Assembly (NCBI GenBank): GCA_949293815.1
Contig: CASFEZ010000022.1
Coordinates: forward strand, 1 to 37,905
Source of the DNA: an uncultured Eubacteriales bacterium
Lineage (GTDB): Bacteria > Bacillota > Clostridia > Oscillospirales > Acutalibacteraceae
DNA length: 37,905 bases
Direction of reading: 5' to 3'
The notes under the pieces were generated by a model. That model worked only from the letters and a program-made list of their open reading frames with translations. It was not told the origin of the DNA and did not search any database. Below are positions 16,054 to 23,094 of the stretch, one piece after another. Position 1 is the first letter of the stretch. Each line of letters opens with the position of its first letter. Both the position numbers and the translations under genes were made by a program.

Positions 16054-16737
16054 CTATGGGTTGCAGATGCCGCAGGGAGAGTACCCCTGCGCGATGAGAT
16101 TTTCCCGGGTATCGGTGATCTCCTGCCGGTTGGACGCTTTCATATGTAAAATACCGGAGCAATCCGGATTGTGAAATTTTTTGGAATTGGTATTCAATAC
16201 ATAAGTCCGGACAGCAGATGTTTGGAAAGATGCGGTTTGCTCGGGCGCGGCGGCTGTAAGCTGCGCCCGGGCATCACTTTCCGGGAATGCCGTGGTATCG
16301 TCTTGCGAAAGGTCCGTCAAATTCTCCTGCACGGCGACGGTGCAGTCAGCGGAACGCACATCGCTGTTTTTTACCCGAATATATATACTGGTGCTGCCCG
16401 GACGCAGAGCGGTAATTTCAATTTGCAGGGGTGCACTCGCAGTGCTTTTCTGCAAAAAGGCGGCGTCGGCGACCCGCGTATCAGATAAAACAATTTCCAA
16501 TTTGTCTGCGTCCACATTTTCCGTATCTGTTTGGACGGTACGACAAATGGTTTCACCAACGGACATATGAATATTCTGCACGCCCGGCAGCGTCACTTCG
16601 CCGATCGCTGCCTGCAAGGAGAAAAGCTGTGCTGCCGCGAACCAGATAGCGGGCAGCAGCAGCGCCGCGGCAATTACCGCAATTCCTGCTTTTTGACTGC
16701 CGGAAAGCGTCGTCCTTTTGGCTGACTGCATGTGCAA
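16054..16737 (-). CDS. membrane-anchored protein with Ig-like region and Ada-like zinc module
   Basis: 227 aa. A short basic N-terminus is followed by one transmembrane segment (about 17-42), a beta-rich, Ig-like extracytoplasmic region (about 50-140; VSVGET-like start, ITALRPGSTSIYIRVKN), a Thr/Ala/Gln linker, and a C-terminal zinc module (178-227). The module has KKFHNPDC and GYSPCGICNP, with likely ligands H189, C193, C222 and C225. Similar Ada-type modules cap Firmicute nucleases and DNA-uptake proteins. The start may be TTG at 16737 (7 bases after AAGGGAG) or ATG at 16731. Function unknown; a role at surface DNA is only a suggestion. Confidence 0.75.
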   Translation of the reverse strand: MHMQSAKRTTLSGSQKAGIAVIAAALLLPAIWFAAAQLFSLQAAIGEVTLPGVQNIHMSVGETICRTVQTDTENVDADKLEIVLSDTRVADAAFLQKSTASAPLQIEITALRPGSTSIYIRVKNSDVRSADCTVAVQENLTDLSQDDTTAFPESDARAQLTAAAPEQTASFQTSAVRTYVLNTNSKKFHNPDCSGILHMKASNRQEITDTRENLIAQGYSPCGICNP

Positions 16738-16779
16738 AACACGTCTCCCTTCAACTGCTCGTCAGGAGCCCCAAATAGC

Positions 16780-16785
16780 ATTATA
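16780..16785 (-). promoter_or_regulatory. possible -10 of the 16054-16737 gene
   Basis: TATAAT on the minus strand, 43 bases before the start codon. The hexamer 17 bases upstream is CACCAG, a poor -35. Confidence 0.3.
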
Positions 16786-16827
16786 AATAGCGCGTTCCTG
16801 TTCTGGTGCACAGATTTATCAATTCAG

Positions 16828-16865
16828 GGAAAAAGGCAATGCCTTGATCGACACTGCCTTTTTCC
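16828..16865 (-). terminator. hairpin, possible terminator
   Basis: 11-bp stem GGAAAAAGGCA (16828-16838) with TGCCTTTTTCC (16855-16865). The T tract lies within the stem on either strand and there is no free U tail, so it may be a weak or second terminator for the RNA at 16888-17218. Confidence 0.4.
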
Positions 16866-16887
16866 AACGATGAAACATGAAGAACAT

Positions 16888-17218
16888 GTAGAAAACAAAG
16901 TGAGCGGCGTAAAATGGATGAGAGAGCCGCTCACTATTATGTTTAAAGAAACAGCTACATAAACCACAAAACAACCCTAATATGTGAGGAGTTTAGGGAA
17001 GGAGCCGATTGATCAAAGGAGAATGAAGTCGGATCACCAGTCTATCCGCTGTTTCTTCAAACCAAAGGAGCGAATCTGCGGACCAAGAATGATTGTTTGA
17101 AAACGCCGGTCTTTTTCTTACGCAGCACAGAAAATCGGATGCAGGAACACCATCCGGGCGACCGGCGCAGTCGCTTGCGCAAACAAAAGCGACTTCCGCT
17201 TTTTCGCATATCCTTTGA
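16888..17218 (-). ncRNA. candidate structured non-coding RNA, about 330 nt
   Basis: No coding frame fits, but nested stems fill the interval. In transcript order they are AGTCGCTT/AAGCGACT (17194-17169); CGCCGGTC/GACCGGCG (17167-17104) enclosing CGGATG/CATCCG (17156-17136); TCCGC/GCGGA (17082-17045); a 15-bp long-range stem joining 17062-17048 to 16955-16941; inside it TTAGGG/CCCTAA (16998-16975); and a terminator-like hairpin at 16935-16899 with a T-rich tail. One pair in the 15-bp stem is G-U on the minus strand but would be A-C on the plus strand, which sets the orientation. A promoter lies at 17226-17253. The family was not recognised. Confidence 0.5.
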
Positions 17219-17225
17219 TATTTTT

Positions 17226-17253
17226 ATTATACAGAAACTGATAGAAAAATCAA
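17226..17253 (-). promoter_or_regulatory. promoter of candidate RNA
   Basis: Minus strand TTGATT (17253-17248), 16-base spacer, perfect TATAAT (17231-17226). Confidence 0.5.
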
Positions 17254-17505
17254 TATATTTCCAAAAAATAAATAATTTTACAAAATGTTCAAGGTAAGAC
17301 ATATTTTGTTTTTCAGAAAGATAAGAACAAAATACACGCAGATTGTATATAAGTCATTGTCGAAACAAACAAAAAAATATCAATATTTATTAAAGTATTT
17401 AGTTTAATCTACAAATATATAAAAACATTGTAAGAATTAGAGATTTCTGTCATATATACATAGGGTGATTGCAGTAAGGGAAAGTATCCGGCTTTTTTAT
17501 GAATA
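17254..17505. other. AT-rich gene-free interval
   Basis: About 250 very AT-rich bases with no convincing frame, hairpin or promoter pair; nothing further is assigned. Confidence 0.5.
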
Positions 17506-17552
17506 AAAACCTGCAAAGAATCGGCATTTTCGGATTCTTTACAGGTTTTGTT
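17501..17552. terminator. intrinsic terminator after FliB-family gene
   Basis: 17-base arms (17506-17522 with 17533-17549) with one central mismatch. T tracts lie on both strands. It is 26 bases past the stop at 17576. Confidence 0.85.
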
Positions 17553-17575
17553 TTTATACCACTGCTTAACATTAA

Positions 17576-18574
17576 TTATGCATGCAAAAGCAGCTTTTCG
17601 GCTTTATCGGCAACAAAAGCCACATTTTCTGCGCTGTATTCTATTTGCTGTGAATATCTTTTAATGTTGTCCAAATAAGCAGTCCGGCGATCGCGAGCAG
17701 CGGCAGCCGCATACATATCCTCCGCAAGCACAAACAGCAGCGATACCAGGCAAAAGCAAACGCCCTGAAGCAGCCTGCCGTCCTGCGCAAACGGGATAAA
17801 ATGACGATAGAAAAGATATACCAGCAGCCGCTCATATGTATTTTGACGGGCGGCTATCGTTGTTTCCCAAAGGGTGGAAATATGCGGCATTTGCTGCGCC
17901 AGCTTTTGTATGTACGCAGTCCATGCACTGTTTATTGGTTCGGTTTCCTTCATCAGCAGAACAATCAGCCAAAGCAGATCTGCCGTCTTCCGACCAAAGA
18001 GAGGGCGCGGAGACAGAGAGATGGGATGGTCCCGGCAGGCGGCAGAAAGCAGCGCCTCCATGCGCGCCGTCAACGGCTTTTTGCGGTCACTGACCAGCGC
18101 ATAATACCCCTTGCGCAGCCGTATGAGCTCGTCCGTTTCCGCATCCGGCGGATCCTGCCCGTCGTCCTCCTCTAAAAAAGTTAACGGCGCTTCCCGCTGC
18201 AAAAGCAGTTCGCATACTTTTTCACAGCAAAGCCCCAGCCCCGCCTCGGTTCTGCCGTTTAGCCAGGTGTAAAACCGCGGGTGCTCCCGACAGATTTCAC
18301 AGAGCGCATCGCCCCCGAGGGTGCGATAGATCTCACAAAGCCCGTCCGGCTCTAAAAAGGGGCAAATATCCCCTTCTAATAGATGAAAAGAGGCGGTTTC
18401 GCCGGATATGTCGATATTTTTGCGAAGTTTTTCGCCGAAGGCCCCAGTAGTTCTGCGATAGCGGTCAAGGGTTTGCGGGTCGATATCAATCTCCCAACCG
18501 GCACAGCAGGTATCGCCGCAGGCATCCGCTTTGCAAAAAAACGCATCATAAAAATCGGGTTTTACAAAGACCAT
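17576..18574 (-). CDS. FliB-family (flagellin lysine-N-methylase-like) cysteine-rich protein
   Basis: 332 aa. FliB methylates flagellin lysines in Salmonella, and relatives are widespread in Clostridia. The N-terminus shows the family pattern: PDFYDAFFCKADACGDTCCAGWEIDID with C14, C19, C23 and C24, then GDICPFLEPDGLCEIY...CEICREHPRFY and CCEKVC, probable Fe-S or metal ligands. The C-terminal half is helical. The start at 18574 fits the family (M-x4-P-x-Y/F-Y); ATG at 18586 would add four residues. No strong ribosome site precedes either. No flagellar gene is present in this window, so the substrate may not be flagellin. Confidence 0.8.
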   Translation of the reverse strand: MVFVKPDFYDAFFCKADACGDTCCAGWEIDIDPQTLDRYRRTTGAFGEKLRKNIDISGETASFHLLEGDICPFLEPDGLCEIYRTLGGDALCEICREHPRFYTWLNGRTEAGLGLCCEKVCELLLQREAPLTFLEEDDGQDPPDAETDELIRLRKGYYALVSDRKKPLTARMEALLSAACRDHPISLSPRPLFGRKTADLLWLIVLLMKETEPINSAWTAYIQKLAQQMPHISTLWETTIAARQNTYERLLVYLFYRHFIPFAQDGRLLQGVCFCLVSLLFVLAEDMYAAAAARDRRTAYLDNIKRYSQQIEYSAENVAFVADKAEKLLLHA

Positions 18575-18603
18575 ATGTTTTTCCATCCATCCGTGACTGA
18601 CAG

Positions 18604-18639
18604 AAAAAAAGGAGCCGTCCTTTGCAAGACAGCTCCTTT
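18604..18639 (-). terminator. intrinsic terminator after small peptide gene
   Basis: AAAGGAGC and GTC pair with GAC and GCTCCTTT around one mismatch, followed by a seven-base T tract on the minus strand. It lies 15 bases past the stop at 18654. Confidence 0.85.
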
Positions 18640-18653
18640 CCGTTGTTGGTTGC

Positions 18654-18773
18654 TTACGCATTCTCGTCCAGATAGCCTTCCAGCTTGCTGAGGGGCTCAT
18701 CCAAAAAGCCGAATTTGAACAGAGAAATCATGACTTTAATGATAGCAACAAGAAGTTTAATAAAAGTTACCAT
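18654..18773 (-). CDS. 39-aa hydrophobic/amphipathic peptide
   Basis: 39 codons from ATG with a perfect AGGAGGA site 7 bases upstream (18787-18781), a consensus sigma-A promoter and its own terminator, so it should be strongly expressed. Residues 3-20 are hydrophobic with lysines at 6, 13 and 20 (FIKLLVAIIKVMISLFKFGF). Residues 24-39 are acidic and polar (LDEPLSKLEGYLDENA). The hydrophobic part resembles the N-termini of the two GH16 proteins encoded divergently at 18963 and 19879. Not recognised as a named family. Possibilities are a membrane-active peptide, a type I toxin-like peptide, a small membrane regulator or a signal peptide precursor. Confidence 0.8.
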   Translation of the reverse strand: MVTFIKLLVAIIKVMISLFKFGFLDEPLSKLEGYLDENA

Positions 18774-18805
18774 TGGAATCTCCTCCTGTATTTTGATGCA
18801 ATTCT

Positions 18806-18834
18806 ATTATACCCATCCTCGCGACATTTGTCAA
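18806..18834 (-). promoter_or_regulatory. perfect consensus promoter of 39-aa peptide gene
   Basis: Minus strand TTGACA (18834-18829), exactly 17 bases, TATAAT (18811-18806). Every consensus position matches. Confidence 0.92.
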
Positions 18835-18906
18835 TGTCTGTCTTCACATTTTTTCAAAAAATACGATACATATAGCTATAAAATTTACACATTTTTTCAT
18901 AAATAA

Positions 18907-18935
18907 TTGACAGGAAATTGTTTGTATGATACAAT
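18907..18935 (+). promoter_or_regulatory. GH16 pair promoter
   Basis: TTGACA (18907-18912), 17-base spacer, TACAAT (18930-18935). It diverges from the peptide gene promoter 72 bases away. Confidence 0.82.
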
Positions 18936-18962
18936 AAGAAAAAATAGAAGTGGTGTACAGTT

Positions 18963-19832
18963 ATGAGTGTCATCGTTAAAATTTTTTCCTTTTTCATTGC
19001 GCTGTTTTCCCTGTTTACTTCTCTGGTGAATGGGACATATCATCGGGAGGAAAGTACGATGGATGATTTTGAACTGGTTTGGTCGGATGAGTTTGACGGG
19101 GATACGCTGGATACAAGCAAATGGAGCACCCGGCAGGCAACCGAGATACGCCGCGGCGGATATTGGAACGGCGACTTACTGGAAGTGAAGGACGGCAATT
19201 TGGTCATTTACTCCAAATATCTCGAAAACGGCGTAGATGAAGGCGACCCCACCGGTTGGTATACAGCGCAGGTCAGCAGCCGAGGGCTTTATGAGCAGAC
19301 CTATGGCTATTTTGAAGTGCGCTGCATTTTGCCCGAGGGCTACGGCCAGTGGGCGGCGTTTTGGATGAACAGCCCCGCCATGGGGAATTCGACCTATATC
19401 GACAGCCGAAAAGGCGCGGAAATTGATATTTTTGAGTCAGCCTATTTCGGCACAGACAATCCGGATCGGGTAACCGGCGCTGTGCATTTCGGCGGCTATG
19501 GCAGCGCGCTGACTTCCATCTCCCCCATCTATACCGGTGGTGTACAGCCGGTGGATCCGTACCACAGCTTTAACACCTATGGGCTGGAGTGGAATGAAAG
19601 CGAATACATCTTCTATATCAACGGCGAGGTGGCAGCCAGAACCAACCGGTTCCAGGTTATGCCCTCCCAGACGCCGGAATATCTGATTCTTTCGGTGGAG
19701 ATGTCCGGCAGCGACGGTATTCCCTACAACAGCAGCGACAGCACCTGGGCGCCCGGCACCATGGAGGACAACGGCAGGGATTTTGTCAGCGAATTTGTCA
19801 TTGACTATGTGCGCTGCTACCAGTACAAATAA
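18963..19832 (+). CDS. GH16 family endo-beta-glucanase, copy 1
   Basis: 289 aa. GH16 retaining endo-glycosidase, probably acting on beta-1,3(-1,4)-glucan (laminarinase or lichenase type). The catalytic signature EIDIFE is at residues 153-158 (nucleophile E153, acid/base E158). ELVWSDEFDGDTLDTSKW, GYFEVRCILPEGYGQWAAFW and the closing FVIDYVRCYQYK are typical. Residues 4-24 form a hydrophobic N-terminal segment without a clear signal-peptidase site, so it may be anchored or atypically exported. No carbohydrate-binding or dockerin module. Its own promoter is at 18907-18935. A close paralogue follows 46 bases later. Exact substrate not determinable here. Confidence 0.92.
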   Translation: MSVIVKIFSFFIALFSLFTSLVNGTYHREESTMDDFELVWSDEFDGDTLDTSKWSTRQATEIRRGGYWNGDLLEVKDGNLVIYSKYLENGVDEGDPTGWYTAQVSSRGLYEQTYGYFEVRCILPEGYGQWAAFWMNSPAMGNSTYIDSRKGAEIDIFESAYFGTDNPDRVTGAVHFGGYGSALTSISPIYTGGVQPVDPYHSFNTYGLEWNESEYIFYINGEVAARTNRFQVMPSQTPEYLILSVEMSGSDGIPYNSSDSTWAPGTMEDNGRDFVSEFVIDYVRCYQYK

Positions 19833-19878
19833 AGTTACCGGTACAAATAAATAAATTTACAATAAGGAGGTCATGCGA

Positions 19879-20739
19879 ATGCAGGGGATTAACGGTATTC
19901 TTTCGTTTTTTATGGCGCTGATTTCTCTGTTCACCACCATCGTTAACGGTTCTCTGTTTAAACGGGAAATCGATTTGAACGACTTTGAGCTTGTCTGGGC
20001 GGATGAGTTTGACGGCGACAGCCTGGACAGAACAAAATGGAGCACCCAGGATACAACCGAGCTGCGGCGTGGCGGGTATTGGAACGGCGAAATGGTCGAG
20101 GTGCAGGACGGCAATTTGACCATTTATTCCAAGTATTTGGAAAACGGCATTGAAGGTGAGAATGTTCCCGGCTGGTATACCGCGCAGATCTCCACCCGCG
20201 ACCTGTACGAGCAGACCTACGGCTATTTTGAAGTGCGCTGCATTCTGCCGAAAGGGTATGGGCAATGGGCGGCGTTCTGGATGATTAACAGTTCCCTGCG
20301 GTATGAATATCCGGACGGCACCAAGGGCGCGGAAATTGATATCTTTGAATCCGCCTATTACGGCACCGACGACCCGAATCAGGTGACCAGCGCCGTACAT
20401 TGGGGCGGCTATGCGGATAAGCATGTCATTGCCTCGCCGATTTATACCGGGGTAAGACCTACTGACCCATACAACAGCTTTAACACCTATGGGCTTGAGT
20501 GGAACGAGCACGAGTATATCTTCTATATCAACGGTGAAGTTTACGCCAGAATGACCCGCTTCCAGGCGGCGCCTTCGCAAGAGCCGGAATATATGATTCT
20601 TTCCGTGGAGATGTCCGGCGCAAACGGTGTACCCGCCGATTTGGGCACCGGCTGGGCGCCCGGCAGTATAGAGGACAACGGCAGGGATTTTGTCAGCGAA
20701 TTTGTCATTGACTATGTGCGCTGCTATCAGTACAAATAA
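19879..20739 (+). CDS. GH16 family endo-beta-glucanase, copy 2
   Basis: 286 aa, closely similar along its whole length to the upstream GH16 protein and clearly a tandem duplicate. Catalytic EIDIFE at 152-157. Differences cluster in loops after the FWM strand (residues 137-150) and in the SPIYTG region, which may shift substrate range. The N-terminal hydrophobic segment (ILSFFMALISLFTTIVNG) has no basic residue in front of it, unusual for a signal peptide. The start at 19879 is 8 bases after AAGGAGG; the ATG at 19873 is too close to it. The ends of both genes share the same ~45-base sequence. It is closed by the terminator at 20754-20790. Confidence 0.92.
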   Translation: MQGINGILSFFMALISLFTTIVNGSLFKREIDLNDFELVWADEFDGDSLDRTKWSTQDTTELRRGGYWNGEMVEVQDGNLTIYSKYLENGIEGENVPGWYTAQISTRDLYEQTYGYFEVRCILPKGYGQWAAFWMINSSLRYEYPDGTKGAEIDIFESAYYGTDDPNQVTSAVHWGGYADKHVIASPIYTGVRPTDPYNSFNTYGLEWNEHEYIFYINGEVYARMTRFQAAPSQEPEYMILSVEMSGANGVPADLGTGWAPGSIEDNGRDFVSEFVIDYVRCYQYK

Positions 20740-20753
20740 GGCGATACGATAAT

Positions 20754-20790
20754 AAAAAAGCGAAGCGGTTGATTCCGGCTTCGCTTTTTT
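20754..20790. terminator. bidirectional intrinsic terminator
   Basis: 13-bp stem AAAAAAGCGAAGC (20754-20766) with GCTTCGCTTTTTT (20778-20790). It ends the GH16 pair (+) and the ECF operon (-). Confidence 0.9.
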
Positions 20791-20795
20791 GTTAT

Positions 20796-21524
20796 TCAAA
20801 TATCCGTTTTGTGCGCCGGTGAGGGAGGAGGCGGGGCGGCAATGTATTTGGTCTGCATACGGCGGATAATCCGGCACCAGGGACGGTATAGCAGGAGAAG
20901 AAACAGCACCGTTGAAAGCGCATGGATCAAAGAAAACGGCAGACCGGCGCCGTATGCCGCAAGAGCCGCCGCCGGTGTCAGCGGCGCAATAAAGCCCACC
21001 ACCGTCCAGCTGTCCATAATAAGCCCATACAGCAGGCTGAACAGTGCGCCCCAAACGGCGGCGGACAGCCTGCCCCGCAAAAGACCCCGCCGGGATAAAA
21101 CACCGCTGAGGTAGCCCACAAGCCCCCAGGCGAACATCTGCCAGGGCGTCCAGGCGCCCTGACCGAAAAACAGATTGGACGCCAGCGCCGCCAGCGCGCC
21201 GCAGAGAAAGCCCTGGTTTTTGCCTAAGGTCACCCCGGCAATGATCACAATGGCGGTTACCGGCTTAAAATTGGGAACGGCGGCGAACAAAACCCGACCG
21301 GCCGCCGCCGCTGCCGCCAGTATAATCAGCGGCATCAGCTGCGCCGCCGTAGGTCGTTCTGCCTCGAAGGTAAAAAAGAAGGGCACGCAGCTCAGCGAAA
21401 CACCCAGAAAGAGCAAAAGCGCCTTATATGGCGGATTCCTCCATGCGCACCACAATAACAGCAGCGGCAAAAACACCAGCGAAAGGGCGGCGAGCCCCTG
21501 CCAGAATCGATGGCTTTTACGCAA
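20796..21524 (-). CDS. ECF transporter S component, probably cobalamin-specific
   Basis: 242 aa, about six hydrophobic segments. This is the substrate-binding membrane subunit of an energy-coupling factor transporter. The block PNFKPVTAIVIIAG...GFLCGALAALASNLFFGQG followed by WTPWQMFAWGLVGYLSG is typical of ECF S components. The start is TTG at 21524, overlapping the EcfA stop by 8 bases, with GGAGG 9 bases upstream. It is the last gene of a five-gene operon under a cobalamin riboswitch, so vitamin B12 or a corrinoid precursor is the predicted ligand (CbrT-like role). The specificity comes from context, not from residues I can read. Confidence 0.85.
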   Translation of the reverse strand: MRKSHRFWQGLAALSLVFLPLLLLWCAWRNPPYKALLLFLGVSLSCVPFFFTFEAERPTAAQLMPLIILAAAAAAGRVLFAAVPNFKPVTAIVIIAGVTLGKNQGFLCGALAALASNLFFGQGAWTPWQMFAWGLVGYLSGVLSRRGLLRGRLSAAVWGALFSLLYGLIMDSWTVVGFIAPLTPAAALAAYGAGLPFSLIHALSTVLFLLLLYRPWCRIIRRMQTKYIAAPPPPSPAHKTDI

Positions 21525-23094
21525 GCGGCTCCACCTCCCTCGCCAAAACCGCAGGCTGCGGCAAAAGGCGGGTCATGCGGTATTCCGCTGTGGTAAAAAA
21601 GCGGTTCTCCAATAAAAACGCCCGGATATTCTGCTGGGGCAGCGTGTGACCGCCCGACAGCATGGTTACCGTATCCGCCGCCTCGGCGGCAAAGGTCAGG
21701 TCGTGGGTAATCAAGACAATGCCCTTTCCTGTTTCTGCCAATTGCCCCAGAAGACGCGCAAATTCGGCTTTGGCGCAGCTGTCCATACCGCCGGTCGGCT
21801 CATCCAGCAAAAGAAGATCCGGCGACGCCAAAAGCAGCTTGGCGATGGCAGCCTTCTGCAATTCGCCGCCGCTTAAATCGTAAGGGTGCCGCTGCTCATA
21901 CCCGGCAAGACCAAACTGCCCAAGCAGCGCCCGCGCATCCTGTTCGGTATAGCCGAAACGGTCGGACAGCTCCATCAGCTCCTCCAGCAAATGCGCGCCG
22001 CAAAACAACAGCCGGCAATCCTGCGGAAGAAGCGCGCTGCGCACGCCCTTTTCTTTTTTTACCTTTCCGTGTAAGGGACGCAGCACACCCGCCAGCAGCT
22101 GCAAAAGAGTGGACTTCCCCGCCCCGTTGCCGCCGACAATGGCGTGAATTTCCCCGGCGTAGATTGTCAAGCTTGCGTTTGCCACCGCCGGTTTTTCTGC
22201 GGAAGGATAGGCGAACCAGAGTTCCCTGCCCCGCATCAGCACGCGACCGGGGGTATGCACCGTACGCGGGCGCACAATCCATTTTTCCCCGGCAGTTTCC
22301 AAAAAACGCCTACCCTCGTTGACCGTCAGCGGATAGTCCCGCAAACCGGGCAATTTGGACGCAATTTGCGCCGCTGCGGGCAGTGAACCGCCGAGAGAGG
22401 GCTGGTGCTGAAAGATATGGCGGCAAAAATCCTGAGGCGCACCGTCGAAGGTCAGACGCCCTTCATCCAGACACAGTACCCGGTCGCAGTCGGGCAATAC
22501 CTGTTCGGTCAAATGCTCGCACAATAGAATCGTAATACCGGTTTCCCGATGAATGCGCCGCAGAACCGAAAGAAAATTTTCGGCGGCAATCGGGTCCAGA
22601 TGCGCCAAAGGCTCGTCCAGCAATAGCAGCTTCGGCGAAAGACAGAGCGCCGCGCAGAGATTACACAGCTGTTTCTGCCCGCCGGATAAATCCGTTGCCT
22701 TTTTTTCCAAAAGCGCTTCTATACCGAAATAACAGGCGGTTTCGGCGATACGGCGGTACAGGAACGCCGCGTCAAACCCGGCGTTTTCCAAGCCGAACGC
22801 CAGCTCCCGCTGGACAGTATCGGCAACCATCTGGTTTTCCGGCGACTGGGCGACATAGCCAATCGCGGAAAAATCATTGTCCGAAAGACCGTGAAAAACA
22901 ATCTCCCCCGTTCTGTCGCCCAAGGGGGCGATTTCCTTTTTCAGCAAGGACAGCAGCGTGGTCTTGCCGCTGCCGGACGCACCGAACAGCAGCACCAGTT
23001 CGCCCTCCTGTATGGCAAAATTCAAATCATGCAGTACCGCTTTCTCTGCGCCCGCATAGCAAAATGACAGGTGATTCACTTCGATAAACGCCAT
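21517..23094 (-). CDS. ECF transporter ATPase, fused EcfA-EcfA' (two ABC domains)
   Basis: 525 aa with two ABC ATPase domains in one chain. Domain 1: Walker A GASGSGKTT (38-46), signature LSGGQKQ, Walker B LLLLDEP. Domain 2 (about 285-500): GGNGAGKST, LSGGELQ, LLLLDEP and the switch histidine in ITHDL. The two usual separate subunits are fused. AGGAG lies 8 bases before the ATG at 23094, and the gene overlaps the end of the EcfT gene by 19 bases. It energises uptake by the S component encoded just downstream. Confidence 0.93.
   Translation of the reverse strand: MAFIEVNHLSFCYAGAEKAVLHDLNFAIQEGELVLLFGASGSGKTTLLSLLKKEIAPLGDRTGEIVFHGLSDNDFSAIGYVAQSPENQMVADTVQRELAFGLENAGFDAAFLYRRIAETACYFGIEALLEKKATDLSGGQKQLCNLCAALCLSPKLLLLDEPLAHLDPIAAENFLSVLRRIHRETGITILLCEHLTEQVLPDCDRVLCLDEGRLTFDGAPQDFCRHIFQHQPSLGGSLPAAAQIASKLPGLRDYPLTVNEGRRFLETAGEKWIVRPRTVHTPGRVLMRGRELWFAYPSAEKPAVANASLTIYAGEIHAIVGGNGAGKSTLLQLLAGVLRPLHGKVKKEKGVRSALLPQDCRLLFCGAHLLEELMELSDRFGYTEQDARALLGQFGLAGYEQRHPYDLSGGELQKAAIAKLLLASPDLLLLDEPTGGMDSCAKAEFARLLGQLAETGKGIVLITHDLTFAAEAADTVTMLSGGHTLPQQNIRAFLLENRFFTTAEYRMTRLLPQPAVLAREVEPLA

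Noticed and set aside
16732-16962. 76-codon + strand frame left of the candidate RNA
   Set aside because: No ribosome site; spans two hairpins and non-coding DNA.
19798-21054. 418-codon minus-strand frame across the GH16 genes and terminator
   Set aside because: Runs antisense through GH16 copy 2 and across a strong terminator; product is low in family-like motifs.
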